From: Mycolicibacterium sp. lyk4-40-TYG-92
Lineage (GTDB): Bacteria > Actinomycetota > Actinomycetes > Mycobacteriales > Mycobacteriaceae
DNA length: 48,478 nucleotides
Direction of reading: 5' to 3'
Assembly (NCBI RefSeq): GCF_030209435.1
Contig: NZ_JARVRX010000028.1
Location: 1 to 48,478 of the forward strand
A model generated the notes under the pieces. That model saw only the letters and a program-made list of their open reading frames with translations. It searched no databases and was not told the DNA's origin. The position numbers and the translations under genes were made by a program. This document shows, in pieces, positions 16,375 through 25,202 of this stretch (positions within the stretch are counted from its first letter, which is position 1; each line of letters begins with the position of its first letter).

Positions 16375-18252
16375 CTACGGCGTGATGATGTTGAACGCCG
16401 GGTCGGGCCGGTCGACCACACTCAGCAGTGTCGGCAGTGCGGTGGCATCGCCGGTCACTTCGACGCCCGGTGAACTCGTGTCGCCGGCGGCAAAAGCCAA
16501 GAGCCGCAGCTTGTTCGCGAGCGTCACGGTGGCCTGTGCCGTACTCGGGTCAGCGGCGACCTTGCGGTGCACCAGCACCCCGTTCCGCAGCGCCAACCGG
16601 TAGTTGGTGGCGACGTCCCCGAAGGTCACGTCGATGGCAAGGTCGAGGTCCCACGCCCGCGGGCCGTTGATGTTGATGGCGAAGGTATCGAACATCTGCT
16701 CCGGGCTCAGCTGCGCCAGCATGGTCGGTGACGCGGACTGGGTCGGGGTGCCGAACCTGCCCACGCGCAATTCGGTAGCTCCGGACAGGAAGAAGTTGCG
16801 CCACACCGCGTTCTCAGCGCCGTAGGCCAGCTGCTCCAGGGTGTCCGCGTACAGTTCCCGCGCGGCGGCGTGGTTGTCGTCGGTGAAGATTGCGTGATCC
16901 AACAGCGTTACCGCCCAACGGAAATCGCCCTCATCGAACGCCGCCTGGGCCAGCTCGACGACGCGGTCGATACCGCCCATCGCCGCCACGTACCGCGGGG
17001 CGGACGCCTCCGGCGGGTGCTGCCAGAGCCGCCCCGGGTTGCCGTCGAACCAGCCCATGTAGCGCTGGTAGACCGCTTTGACGTTGTGACTGACCGATCC
17101 GTAGTAACCGTGGGTATGCCAGGCCTTCTCCAACGCCGGCGGCATCTGGAAGGTTTCGGCAATCTCGATGCCCGTGTACCCCTGGTTGAGCTGGCGCAAC
17201 GTCTGGTCATGCAGATAGGCGTACAGATCCCGTTGCACCGACAGGTATTCGACGATGCTGTCCTGGCCCCAGGTGGGCCAGTGGTGCGAGGCGAACACCA
17301 CCTCGGCGCGGTCGGCGTAGCGATCGATGGCCTCGGTCAGGTAGCCGGCCCACCCATGCGGGTCACGCACCAGCGCACCGCGCAGCGTCAGCAGGTTGTG
17401 CAGGTTGTGGGTGGCGTTCTCGGCCATGCACAGCGCGCGGAATTGCGGGAAATAGAAGTGCATTTCGGCCGGCGCCTCGGTGCCGGGCGCCATCTGGAAC
17501 TCGATCTCGACACCGTCGACGGTGTGGGTCTCGCCGGTGGCCACGATGTCGAGAGTCGGCACAATCAACGCGACTTCGCCGGTAGACCCCACCTGTCCCA
17601 GCCCGCATCCCACCTGCCCCTGCGGGCCGCGGTCCAGCGCGGCGCCATACATATACCCGGCCCGACGGGCCATTGCCGTTCCGGCATAGACGTTTTCCTG
17701 TACGGCGTGTTCGGTGAAGCCCTCGGGGGCGATGATCGCGACCTTGCCGGCGTCGACGTCGGCCTGCGACGTCACGCCGAGTACCCCGCCGAAGTGGTCG
17801 ACGTGGCTGTGCGTATAGATGACCGCCCGTACTTCACGATCACCGCGATGGGCCCGGTACAGCGCGAGCGCCGCGGCCGCGGTCTCGGTGGAGATCAGCG
17901 GGTCGATGACGATGACGCCGGAGTCACCCTCGATGAAGCTGATGTTCGACAGGTCCAGACCGCGGACCTGGTAGATGCCCGGCACCACTTCGTACAGGCC
18001 CTGCTTGGCGCACAGTTGCGACTGCCGCCACAGGCTCGGGTGCACGCTGTCGGGCGCGTCGCCGTTGAGGAAGTTGTAGGAGTCGTTGTCCCACACCACT
18101 CTTCCGTCGCCTGCCGTGACGATGCACGGCTCGAGGGCGGCGATGAAGCCACGGTCGGCATCTTCGAAGTCGCGGGTGTCCCCGAACGGGAGCGACGCGA
18201 CATGGGCACGGTTGGCAGCGGCGATGGCGGCTGTGGGCGGCTTCTGCTCCAT
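16375..18252 (-). CDS. Alkylsulfatase-like metallo-beta-lactamase-fold hydrolase
   Basis: 625 residues, ATG 18252, the usual size for SdsA1/BDS1-type type III sulfatases. The metal site THSHVDHFGG is at residues 147-156. EMHFYFPQF, MAENATHNLHN and FASHHWPTWG hold further histidines of the binuclear zinc centre. The last about 130 residues form an SCP2-like domain (FAININGPRAWDLD), which binds the alkyl chain. It hydrolyses alkyl sulfate esters in this family; the conserved actinobacterial branch (Rv3762c-like) is not biochemically pinned down. There is no obvious signal peptide. It is convergent with the oxygenase (17 nt gap). Confidence 0.85.
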   Translation of the reverse strand: MEQKPPTAAIAAANRAHVASLPFGDTRDFEDADRGFIAALEPCIVTAGDGRVVWDNDSYNFLNGDAPDSVHPSLWRQSQLCAKQGLYEVVPGIYQVRGLDLSNISFIEGDSGVIVIDPLISTETAAAALALYRAHRGDREVRAVIYTHSHVDHFGGVLGVTSQADVDAGKVAIIAPEGFTEHAVQENVYAGTAMARRAGYMYGAALDRGPQGQVGCGLGQVGSTGEVALIVPTLDIVATGETHTVDGVEIEFQMAPGTEAPAEMHFYFPQFRALCMAENATHNLHNLLTLRGALVRDPHGWAGYLTEAIDRYADRAEVVFASHHWPTWGQDSIVEYLSVQRDLYAYLHDQTLRQLNQGYTGIEIAETFQMPPALEKAWHTHGYYGSVSHNVKAVYQRYMGWFDGNPGRLWQHPPEASAPRYVAAMGGIDRVVELAQAAFDEGDFRWAVTLLDHAIFTDDNHAAARELYADTLEQLAYGAENAVWRNFFLSGATELRVGRFGTPTQSASPTMLAQLSPEQMFDTFAININGPRAWDLDLAIDVTFGDVATNYRLALRNGVLVHRKVAADPSTAQATVTLANKLRLLAFAAGDTSSPGVEVTGDATALPTLLSVVDRPDPAFNIITP

Positions 18253-18283
18253 GCGACCAACCTAGCGTCAATTTTCGCGCGGG

Positions 18284-18775
18284 TCAGAGCTTATGAAGCA
18301 CCACTTCCGACAACCTGCCATCACCGACCGAGGCCGTCATATACGTGCAGTGCGCCTGGCGGCGCCGATCGGTCGGTGAGCCGGGATTGAGCAGCCGCAG
18401 ACCCGTGGGCGCCGTGCTGTCCCACGGAATATGGCTGTGCCCGAACACCAGAACGTCGGTGTCGGGATACAGCCGGGCCATGCGGGCGTCGCGCCCGGCG
18501 GACGCACCGGTCTCGTGCGTGACGGTGAATCGGACGCCCTCGAGCGTGACGTCGGCCCGCTCGGGCAGTCGGGCCCGTAGGTCAGGTCCGTCGTTGTTCC
18601 CCCAGCATGCGACGAGGCGCTTGGCCCGCTGCTCGAGTTCGTCGAGCAGACCCACCTCCACCCAGTCGCCGGCATGCAGCACGACGTCGGCCCGGGCCAC
18701 CTCGTCCCAGACCGGGGCGGGCAGGTCGCGGGCACGCGTGGGCAGGTGCGTGTCAGAGATCAGGAGTAGCCGCAT
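18284..18775 (-). CDS. Metallophosphoesterase (YfcE/MJ0936-type)
   Basis: 163 residues, ATG 18775. Binuclear metal-site motifs are complete: DTHLPT (8-13), GDW (about 56-58), GNND (about 79-82), THE and GHSH (about 112-115). Members hydrolyse phosphodiesters or monoesters. Its start codon overlaps the stop of the phosphotriesterase-like gene as TGATG, so the two are co-translated. Together they could act in sequence on a phosphoester, though the physiological substrate is unknown. Confidence 0.85.
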   Translation of the reverse strand: MRLLLISDTHLPTRARDLPAPVWDEVARADVVLHAGDWVEVGLLDELEQRAKRLVACWGNNDGPDLRARLPERADVTLEGVRFTVTHETGASAGRDARMARLYPDTDVLVFGHSHIPWDSTAPTGLRLLNPGSPTDRRRQAHCTYMTASVGDGRLSEVVLHKL

Positions 18776-19743
18776 CAGCTGAAATACCGCCGCGGGTTGT
18801 CCACCAGCATGGTGGTGATCTGTTCATCGGTGACACCGCGCTCACGCAGGGCGGGCAACACGTCATCGCTGATATGGGTCAGGTTCCAGTTCGGTTGGGC
18901 GGCAAGCTTTCCTTCGTGCGAGAACCAGTCGATGAAGCACGACGTGTCGTGCGCCAGCACCATCTTCTCCGCGTAGCCGCGTTTGGCCAGCGCCACGACG
19001 GTGTCGACCCGCTGCTCGAACGGCAGTAGCATGTCGAGCCCGAAGCGGTCCATGCCCAGGTATGACCCGGCGTCGGCCAGCGCGCACAGATAGTCGAGGT
19101 CGGTGCTGTCGCCGGAGTGGCCGATCACCACCTTGGTCAGGTCGACGCCCTCCGCGGCGAACACTTTCTGGGCGACCAGCCCGGACTCGCTGTGCGCATG
19201 GGTGTGCACCGTGATCGGCGCACCGGTCTGCACGTGTGCCTGCCCGACTGCGCGCATCACGCGCTCCACGCCGGGTGTCAAACCCTGGTGTTCGATGGCA
19301 CATTTCAGGAACGCCGCCTTGACCCCGGTGTCCGCGATACCGTCACGGATGTCCCTGACGAAGAGTTCCACCATCGGCTCCGGGGTGTCGAACAGCAGGC
19401 CCGGGCCCGTGTGCAGAAATTGGAACGGCACGTCGTTGTAGGTGTAGATGCCGGTCGCGACGACGATGTTGATGTCGACCTGCTCGTTGACCAGCTGGAT
19501 ACGCGGCAGGTAGCGACCCAACCCGATCACCGTGGGGTCGACGATGGTGTCGATGCCGCGCGATTTGCATTGGCGCAGTTGGTCTATGGCATCGGCGACC
19601 CGGGCATCCTCATCCCACGGCGACGGGTAGTCCGGGAAGTTCCGCCGGATCTCGTCGCCCAGGATGAACACGTGCTCATGCATGAGGGTGGCCCCGAGTC
19701 GATCGACGGGCACCGGGCCCCTGACGGTCTGCACGTGCGTCAT
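18775..19743 (-). CDS. php: Phosphotriesterase-like amidohydrolase (Php/PLL family)
   Basis: 322 residues from ATG 19743 (a GTG at 19746 precedes it). The binuclear metal site of the PTE family is present: LMHEH with His22 and His24, the probable carboxylated Lys147 (FLKCA), His180 (VHTHAH), His209 (GHSGD) and Asp266 (AHDTS). Mycobacterial relatives such as Rv0230c act as lactonases with weak organophosphate activity, so quorum-lactone or lactone hydrolysis is as likely as triester cleavage. It is first of a two-gene minus-strand operon; a 17 bp palindrome lies 44 bp upstream. Confidence 0.85.
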   Translation of the reverse strand: MTHVQTVRGPVPVDRLGATLMHEHVFILGDEIRRNFPDYPSPWDEDARVADAIDQLRQCKSRGIDTIVDPTVIGLGRYLPRIQLVNEQVDINIVVATGIYTYNDVPFQFLHTGPGLLFDTPEPMVELFVRDIRDGIADTGVKAAFLKCAIEHQGLTPGVERVMRAVGQAHVQTGAPITVHTHAHSESGLVAQKVFAAEGVDLTKVVIGHSGDSTDLDYLCALADAGSYLGMDRFGLDMLLPFEQRVDTVVALAKRGYAEKMVLAHDTSCFIDWFSHEGKLAAQPNWNLTHISDDVLPALRERGVTDEQITTMLVDNPRRYFS

Positions 19744-19786
19744 CACCGTCAGTCTGTGTCATGAGCGGTCGGGCATCAAGACCCCA

Positions 19787-19827
19787 TGTCAATCGAGTTG
19801 ACACAGGCTGCGGATTGCCAGTTAGCT
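19787..19827 (+). promoter_or_regulatory. Promoter with palindromic operator TGTCAA-N5-TTGACA
   Basis: TGTCAATCGAGTTGACA (19787-19803) is a 6-5-6 perfect palindrome. Its right arm is also a consensus -35 TTGACA (19798-19803), with a weak -10-like TTAGCT (19822-19827) 18 nt on. The core TCAATCGAGTTGA differs by one base from the site in front of mmpS at 20422-20440. Confidence 0.6.
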
Positions 19828-19870
19828 GAGGTAACGTCCCGCTCATCCCGAGCCGCAAAGGAGTGCCCGC

Positions 19871-20335
19871 ATGGATTGGAACTTCCTCGGCACCGACTGG
19901 CACCTGTTCGGCAAGCTGGCCGACGTCGCCCTACTGACGCTGCTGTTCGGCGCCACGGTGATGTTCTTCTACATCCAGCGCCTCCGGAAACAGCCACAGC
20001 TACCCATCGCGGAAGGCGTTCGAGCCAAACAGACGGTGCTCGCCAAAGTCCGCAAGCGCCAGCCGATGACCGCCGAAGAACTGGAATACGCCACCCAGGT
20101 CATCGACAATCAGCGGACGTTGATGACATTCGCAATTCCCCTCACGATCTTTTCGCTGGGGTGTTTCTACGTGCTCGGCAGCCTGGAACAACTCCACGGC
20201 GCAACGCCTTCCGAGCGCACCTTTCTCGGGGTCATCGCCATGTTCTCGTCCATCAATGTGACCACCCAGATCTTCCGTGTCATCAAACTGAAGAAGCGGT
20301 TGTCGACCGTCACCTTGGTGGATTCTGCGAATTAG
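19871..20335 (+). CDS. Hypothetical three-helix membrane protein
   Basis: 154 residues, ATG 19871 with AAAGGAG 6-7 nt upstream. Three hydrophobic segments: about 17-36 (VALLTLLFGATVMFFYIQ), about 86-104 (AIPLTIFSLGCFYVLG) and about 115-135. A basic, helical cytoplasmic loop of about 50 residues lies between the first two (KQTVLAKVRKRQPMTAEELE). I do not recognise the family. It has its own promoter with an operator shared with mmpS, so it may be co-regulated with the mmpS-mmpL pair 100 bp downstream. Confidence 0.75.
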   Translation: MDWNFLGTDWHLFGKLADVALLTLLFGATVMFFYIQRLRKQPQLPIAEGVRAKQTVLAKVRKRQPMTAEELEYATQVIDNQRTLMTFAIPLTIFSLGCFYVLGSLEQLHGATPSERTFLGVIAMFSSINVTTQIFRVIKLKKRLSTVTLVDSAN

Positions 20336-20421
20336 CTGAATACCCTCACCTCGGCGTTTGCCACGCCGGAATATGTGCGATCCCGGCAGCGTCGAATGGC
20401 TGATAGGGTTTACGCCGACTC

Positions 20422-20440
20422 ATATCAATCTAGTTGATAT
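20422..20440 (+). promoter_or_regulatory. mmpS-mmpL operator ATATCAA-N5-TTGATAT
   Basis: ATATCAATCTAGTTGATAT is a perfect 7-5-7 palindrome 29 bp upstream of the mmpS start. The core TCAATCTAGTTGA matches the site at 19789-19801 in 12 of 13 bases. It is typical of a dimeric HTH repressor site, but no regulator gene adjoins it. Confidence 0.65.
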
Positions 20441-20469
20441 ACCCGATCCTGACATCGAGGGGTGATCGA

Positions 20470-20913
20470 GTGAGCCAGCGCTCTACCGGCCGAAGAGTCA
20501 TTGCGCGCGCATGGATGCCCCTGGTGGCGCTGATCGCGATCGGCGTCGGGGTGCTGTGCATGGTCAAGGTCCACGAGTTCTCCGAGCCCGGACCGGTGCT
20601 CGCCGTGAACCCGCCGCAGGCACCACCGGAATTCACGCCCAAGACACTGACCTACGAGGTGTTCGGCACTCTGGGCTCTGGCGGACTGTTGTCGTACATC
20701 GACATCAGCGGCCACCCGCACAAGGTCGACCTCACCGAACTGCCATGGACCCATACCGAGACCACCACCCTCACCGTCGTCTCCGGCAGCATCTCGGTCC
20801 AGGTGCACGGCGGTACCGTCGGCTGCCGGATGAAGGTGAATGACGTTGTCCGCGACGAACAGTCCGACGACCATGGCAATGCCGACGTCGCCTGCCGGGT
20901 GAAGTCCGCGTGA
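20470..20913 (+). CDS. mmpS: MmpS-family membrane accessory protein
   Basis: 147 residues from GTG 20470, preceded by GAGGGG; the frame opens at 20434 but that would place the start inside the operator. One N-terminal transmembrane helix (WMPLVALIAIGVGVLCM, about 16-32) is followed by an exported beta-rich domain (LTYEVFGTLGSGGLLSYID, residue about 60 on) with two cysteines (GCRM, ADVACRV). MmpS proteins assist their partner MmpL, for example in siderophore or glycolipid export. GTGA overlap with mmpL. Which numbered paralogue this is cannot be said. Confidence 0.88.
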   Translation: MSQRSTGRRVIARAWMPLVALIAIGVGVLCMVKVHEFSEPGPVLAVNPPQAPPEFTPKTLTYEVFGTLGSGGLLSYIDISGHPHKVDLTELPWTHTETTTLTVVSGSISVQVHGGTVGCRMKVNDVVRDEQSDDHGNADVACRVKSA

Positions 20914-23774
20914 GCGAGACCGACACCGCCCCGATCGTTCGTCCCGCCCACAGCGCGACGAAGCGCCCGTTCTTCGCCAGAACCGTTCGCCTCCTGGCCA
21001 TTCCGATCATCGTCTTCTGGGCCTTGCTCGCGGTGATCACGAATACCTTTGTGCCGAAGATCGAAGACGTCGCCGAGGAACTCGCCGGACCGATGGTGCC
21101 GACGTACGCGCCATCGCAGGTGGCGATGCTGACCATCGGCAAGGAATTCCACGAGTCCACCTCCACCAGCCTGACGATGCTGGTCCTGGAGGCCGACCGG
21201 GGCCTATCGGAGCAGGACCGCGATTACTACGCCGGCCTGGTCGACACACTCAAGGCCGATCACACGCATGTGCAGTATGTGATGGACACCTGGGGCAAGC
21301 CGATCACCGCCGCCGGCGCGCAGAGTCTCGACGGCAAATCCGCCTATGTCCTGCTGCGGCTCGCCGGTGATATCGGGCAGATGGAGGCCAACAACTCCGT
21401 CAATGCCGTCAGACACATCGTGAACACGTCCAATCCGCCTGCCGGACTGAAGGTTTATGTCAGCGGCGCGGCCCCGTTGGCAGCCGACACCGTCCTCATC
21501 GCCAACTCCAGCCTGAACAACATCACCATCGCGACGATGTTCCTGATCATCTTCATGCTGTTGCTGGTCTACCGCTCGGTCGTCACCATGCTGGTGCCGT
21601 TCTTCGGCGTGATCCTGCTGATGCTGTCAGTCAAAGGCGTGATCTCCGCGTTCGGGCACTACGGCTTCATCCCGCTGTCGTCGTTCGCCACCAACATGGT
21701 CATCTCGCTGACGCTCGGCGCAGGCACCGACTACGGCATCTTCCTCATCGGCCGATATCACGAGGCCCGATTGAACGGAGAGAGCCGCGAAGACGCGTAT
21801 TACACCGCGTACAAGGGTGTTTCACACGTCATCATCGGCTCCGGCCTGACCATCGCTGGCGCCTGCGCCTGCCTGACGTTCGCCCGGCTCAACTACTTCC
21901 ACACCATGGGCCCGGCCGTGGCCGTCAGCATGTTGATCACCATCGCCGGCGCACTGACCATCGGACCGGCATTGCTCAGCGTCGGCAGCCTGTTCGGGCT
22001 GTTCGACCCGAAGCTAGCGGTCAAGGCGAAGTTGTACCGGCGCATCGGAACCGCCGTGGTGCGCTGGCCCAAGCCGATCCTGGTGGCCAGTGTCGCGCTC
22101 GTCTCGGTCGGTGCGGTGTTCGTGCCGACCTACCGGGTCAGCTACGACGACCGTACCTACCAGCCGTCAGATGCCCCGGCAAATCAGGGTTTTCAAGCCG
22201 CCGACCGGCATTTCCCCAAGAGCAAGCTGTTCAGCGAGATGCTGATGGTCCAGTCCGACCACGACATGCGCAACTCTGCAGACTTCATCTCACTGGACCG
22301 CGTAGCCAAGGCGTTGATCCGGCTGCCCGGCGTGGCCATGGTGCAGAGCATCACCCGCCCGATGGGCCGGGCGCTCGAACACGCTTCCATCCCTTATCTT
22401 TTCACCACGCAGGGCAGCGGCAACGGCCAGCAACTGCCGTTCACCCAGCACAACAATGAAAACACCGCGAAGCAGGCGAAGATCACGGCGCACAGCATCG
22501 AGGTGCTGAAGAAGACCGCCGACCTGACGCAGACGCTCGCCGACGAGCTGCACACCACGGTGCTGACCTTGGAAGACATGGAGCAGGTCACCAACGACAT
22601 GCGTGACGCCGTGGCCAATCTCGACGATTTCATGCGTCCGCTCCGCGCGTACTTCTATTGGGAGCCGCACTGTTTCGACATTCCGGTGTGCTGGTCGTTC
22701 CGGTCGTTGTTCGAAATGATCGACAAGGTCGACAATCTGGCTGCTGACATCGGGAATGCGGTCGGCTCATTCCAGGTGATAGACAGCCTGATGCCGCAGA
22801 TGGTTTCGCTGCTACGACAGACCGTGGCCGACAATCAGCAGCTGCTGGCGCTGATCGTCAACAACTACGGCCCCACCGACATCCAAAACAAGAACACCGA
22901 CCAGACGTTCGACGACATGATCAACGTCGGCAACGACTTCGACGCCTCACGCAGCGACGACTTCTTCTACATCCCGCACGAGGCATTCGACAACGACGAC
23001 ATCAAAACCGGTATGGCCCTGATGATGTCGCCTGACGGTCATGCCGCCCGGTTCATCGTGACCCATGAAGGCAACGCGATGGGGCCGGAGGGCATCGAGC
23101 ATGTCGAGCAGTTCCCCGATGCCATCAAGATCGCGCTCAAGGAGACGTCCCTGGCCGGGTCGAAGATCTACATCGGCGGGTCCGGCTCCAACAACCTGGA
23201 CATCCAGACCTACGCCACGAACGACCTGTTGATCGCGGCCATCGCGGCGTTCGTGCTGATCTTCCTGATCATGATGATCATCACGCGATCCCTGGTGGCC
23301 GCCTTGGTGATTCCCGGCACCGTGGCCTTCTCCTACGCCGGCGCGTTCGGGTTGTCAGTCCTCATCTGGCAGCACCTGATCGGACTGCACCTGCACTGGC
23401 TGATCCTGCCACTGACGTTCATCGTGCTGGTGGCCGTCGGCTCGGACTACAACCTGCTGCTGGTGGCCCGGCTCAAGGAAGAAGTCCACGCCGGCCTGAA
23501 CACCGGGCTCATCCGCGCGCTCGGTAGCACTGGCGGCGTCGTGACGTCAGCAGGCCTCGTGTTCGCGTTCACCATGCTGGCCATGCTCTCCAGTGACCTG
23601 CGGACCATCGGCCAGATGGGATCGACGGTCTGCATCGGCCTGCTGCTCGACACGTTGGTGGTGCGGTCCTTCATCGTGCCGTGCCTCGTGCGGCTGCTGG
23701 GTCCGTGGTTCTGGTGGCCGACGTTCGTCCGGCAGCGGCCGTTGCAGCCGTACAAGCCGGGCGTGATGGTCTAG
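20910..23774 (+). CDS. mmpL: MmpL-family RND transporter
   Basis: 954 residues, GTG 20910 overlapping mmpS by 4 nt. RND layout: an N-terminal helix (about 30-50), a porter domain, a block of about five helices (about 200-370), a large second porter domain (about 400-760), and a second helix block (about 765-940). The proton-relay Asp-Tyr pairs characteristic of MmpL are present as TDYG (Asp274) and SDYN (Asp846). There is no long C-terminal cytoplasmic tail, unlike MmpL3, and the size fits the MmpL4/MmpL5 group. It exports a lipid or siderophore; the cargo is unknown. Confidence 0.92.
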   Translation: MSETDTAPIVRPAHSATKRPFFARTVRLLAIPIIVFWALLAVITNTFVPKIEDVAEELAGPMVPTYAPSQVAMLTIGKEFHESTSTSLTMLVLEADRGLSEQDRDYYAGLVDTLKADHTHVQYVMDTWGKPITAAGAQSLDGKSAYVLLRLAGDIGQMEANNSVNAVRHIVNTSNPPAGLKVYVSGAAPLAADTVLIANSSLNNITIATMFLIIFMLLLVYRSVVTMLVPFFGVILLMLSVKGVISAFGHYGFIPLSSFATNMVISLTLGAGTDYGIFLIGRYHEARLNGESREDAYYTAYKGVSHVIIGSGLTIAGACACLTFARLNYFHTMGPAVAVSMLITIAGALTIGPALLSVGSLFGLFDPKLAVKAKLYRRIGTAVVRWPKPILVASVALVSVGAVFVPTYRVSYDDRTYQPSDAPANQGFQAADRHFPKSKLFSEMLMVQSDHDMRNSADFISLDRVAKALIRLPGVAMVQSITRPMGRALEHASIPYLFTTQGSGNGQQLPFTQHNNENTAKQAKITAHSIEVLKKTADLTQTLADELHTTVLTLEDMEQVTNDMRDAVANLDDFMRPLRAYFYWEPHCFDIPVCWSFRSLFEMIDKVDNLAADIGNAVGSFQVIDSLMPQMVSLLRQTVADNQQLLALIVNNYGPTDIQNKNTDQTFDDMINVGNDFDASRSDDFFYIPHEAFDNDDIKTGMALMMSPDGHAARFIVTHEGNAMGPEGIEHVEQFPDAIKIALKETSLAGSKIYIGGSGSNNLDIQTYATNDLLIAAIAAFVLIFLIMMIITRSLVAALVIPGTVAFSYAGAFGLSVLIWQHLIGLHLHWLILPLTFIVLVAVGSDYNLLLVARLKEEVHAGLNTGLIRALGSTGGVVTSAGLVFAFTMLAMLSSDLRTIGQMGSTVCIGLLLDTLVVRSFIVPCLVRLLGPWFWWPTFVRQRPLQPYKPGVMV

Positions 23775-24562
23775 TCCTCAGCCGCCTGCCAGTACAGCTG
23801 CGGATCGTGAGCGTTGACGAGCAGCAGATCCGGTTCACCCGAAGCCCAAACTTCGCACAACCGTTCATGATTGGCCCGCACCCGCTTCCAGTCGAAAGCC
23901 ACCGAGCGTTCCATCAGGCGCAACGCCCGCGGCGCGCTGCCACTACCGTCGAGCTGGCCGTGGTGATAGAAACTGTCGCCGGCGTGCAGAATCCAGCGGT
24001 CCCCGGCGTCGACGGCCACCGCCGCATGCCCACGCGTGTGGCCCGGCAGACTGATCAGCACGATGCCGTCGGCGATCTCGGTGAGTTCCTTGGCGCCGGG
24101 GAAACCGCGCCACGACTCGGAGGCCGTAGGTGCATGTTCGACGAACACCGGGCCGTGCGCATGCCCGGCCTGCAGATACCGCTGCTTCTCGACGAGCGTC
24201 TTCGGATGCAGCGCCGCGAACGCCTCGGCAGCGGTGAGATGCACCTGCGCCCAAGGGAAATCGGCGAGGCCGCCGATGTGGTCCGCATCGAAGTGCGTCA
24301 CGACGATGTGCCGCACGTCGCTCGGATCGAACCCCAGTGCGCGAACCTGGTTGATGGCGGCTTCATTCGGGTCGAACACCGGGCGGACGTAGAACCTCGC
24401 CGGGCCGAAACGGGAGGCGGGCGACTCGGCGTCCCGCAACCCCAGTCCGGAGTCCACCAGCACCAGACCCGCCGCAGTTTCGAGCAACAGCACGTGACAC
24501 ACGAGTCCGTCGGGGACGAACCGCGGATGCATGGTGCCGCAGTTGAGATGGTGGACTCTCAT
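23771..24562 (-). CDS. Metallo-beta-lactamase-fold hydrolase
   Basis: 263 residues, ATG 24562. The zinc motif THFDADHIGG lies near residues 89-98, SLPGHTRGH near 172 and HAGDSFYHHG near 191: the complete MBL ligand set (HxHxDH type with Phe at the second position, giving H-F-D-A-D-H). Lactonase or glyoxalase-like chemistry is possible; the substrate is unknown. Its stop overlaps the mmpL stop tail to tail (CTAG, 4 nt). Its start overlaps the stop of the SnoaL-like gene (ATGA), so the two form an operon. Confidence 0.85.
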   Translation of the reverse strand: MRVHHLNCGTMHPRFVPDGLVCHVLLLETAAGLVLVDSGLGLRDAESPASRFGPARFYVRPVFDPNEAAINQVRALGFDPSDVRHIVVTHFDADHIGGLADFPWAQVHLTAAEAFAALHPKTLVEKQRYLQAGHAHGPVFVEHAPTASESWRGFPGAKELTEIADGIVLISLPGHTRGHAAVAVDAGDRWILHAGDSFYHHGQLDGSGSAPRALRLMERSVAFDWKRVRANHERLCEVWASGEPDLLLVNAHDPQLYWQAAED

Positions 24563-25116
24563 GTCAGGTCGGCCGGCGGCGTCTCGATGAGTCGGACATC
24601 GGGCCGGCTGGACATGGCCAACAACCCCCGCAGCCCGCGGATGACCGTCGGCCAGTTTCGCGGATCCCGCAGATTGAGCCCTCCCACCAGCTGTTTCAGC
24701 ATCGTCAGGGTGTCGAAGTAGATCCGTTCGGCGACGAGGTTCTCGTTCTCGTCGAACACGAAGTAGGCCGTCATACGGGTGCGATGCCGCGACCCTGTGG
24801 CCGGGATGCCACCGAGCGGACCCAAATGCGTTCCCAACAACCAGAATTCGACGATTACCGCATCTGCGCTGTGCCGCAGCGCGATGATCTCGTGGTCCTG
24901 ATCCGGGAACGCGACCCGGGTGTCGTGGTAATAGCCGCGGACGTCGGCGTCGCCGTCGTGAACCGTCAACGTCGGGATGATCTCGTAGTGCGGGTGCGGG
25001 AACGTCGCAAGCACGTCGTCCCAGTCCTGGCGTACCTCGTCGTGAAAATGGTCGAGGACGAGTTTTTCGCGGGCCTGCAGCACCTCAGCAGACGGAATGG
25101 CGAAGCGATGCGTCAC
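24559..25116 (-). CDS. SnoaL/NTF2-like fold protein
   Basis: 185 residues from GTG 25116, with GGAG 7-8 nt upstream; the longer frame to 25188 would run through the operator and is rejected. The core (about 20-145) shows the small alpha+beta cone pattern: HYEIIPTLTVHDGDADVRGY and MTAYFVFDENENLVAERIYFD. That is typical of nuclear-transport-factor-2-like or polyketide-cyclase-like proteins. Such folds serve as isomerases, cyclases or binding proteins. It is the first gene of an operon with the MBL hydrolase, facing a TetR gene across a 48 bp operator. Confidence 0.7.
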   Translation of the reverse strand: MTHRFAIPSAEVLQAREKLVLDHFHDEVRQDWDDVLATFPHPHYEIIPTLTVHDGDADVRGYYHDTRVAFPDQDHEIIALRHSADAVIVEFWLLGTHLGPLGGIPATGSRHRTRMTAYFVFDENENLVAERIYFDTLTMLKQLVGGLNLRDPRNWPTVIRGLRGLLAMSSRPDVRLIETPPADLT

Positions 25117-25134
25117 GAGGGCTCCTGTCCAACT

Positions 25135-25182
25135 ATTTCCACGCCGTGGGATTAATCGAGAGTAATCCCACGGCGTGGAAAT
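25135..25182. promoter_or_regulatory. Long TetR operator, 20 bp perfect inverted repeat
   Basis: Perfect 20 bp arms at 25135-25154 and 25163-25182 with an 8 bp spacer. Each arm holds its own 11 bp palindrome, CCACG-C-CGTGG (25139-25149) and CCACG-G-CGTGG (25168-25178), centres 29 bp apart. It lies between the SnoaL-like start (25116) and the TetR start (25203). Confidence 0.85.
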
Positions 25183-25202
25183 TTGCAAGAGTCTGGGCCA
25201 GA

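Noticed and set aside
16870..18390. 506-codon plus-strand frame
   Set aside because: Antisense shadow of the alkylsulfatase-like gene, whose zinc motifs are unambiguous on the minus strand.
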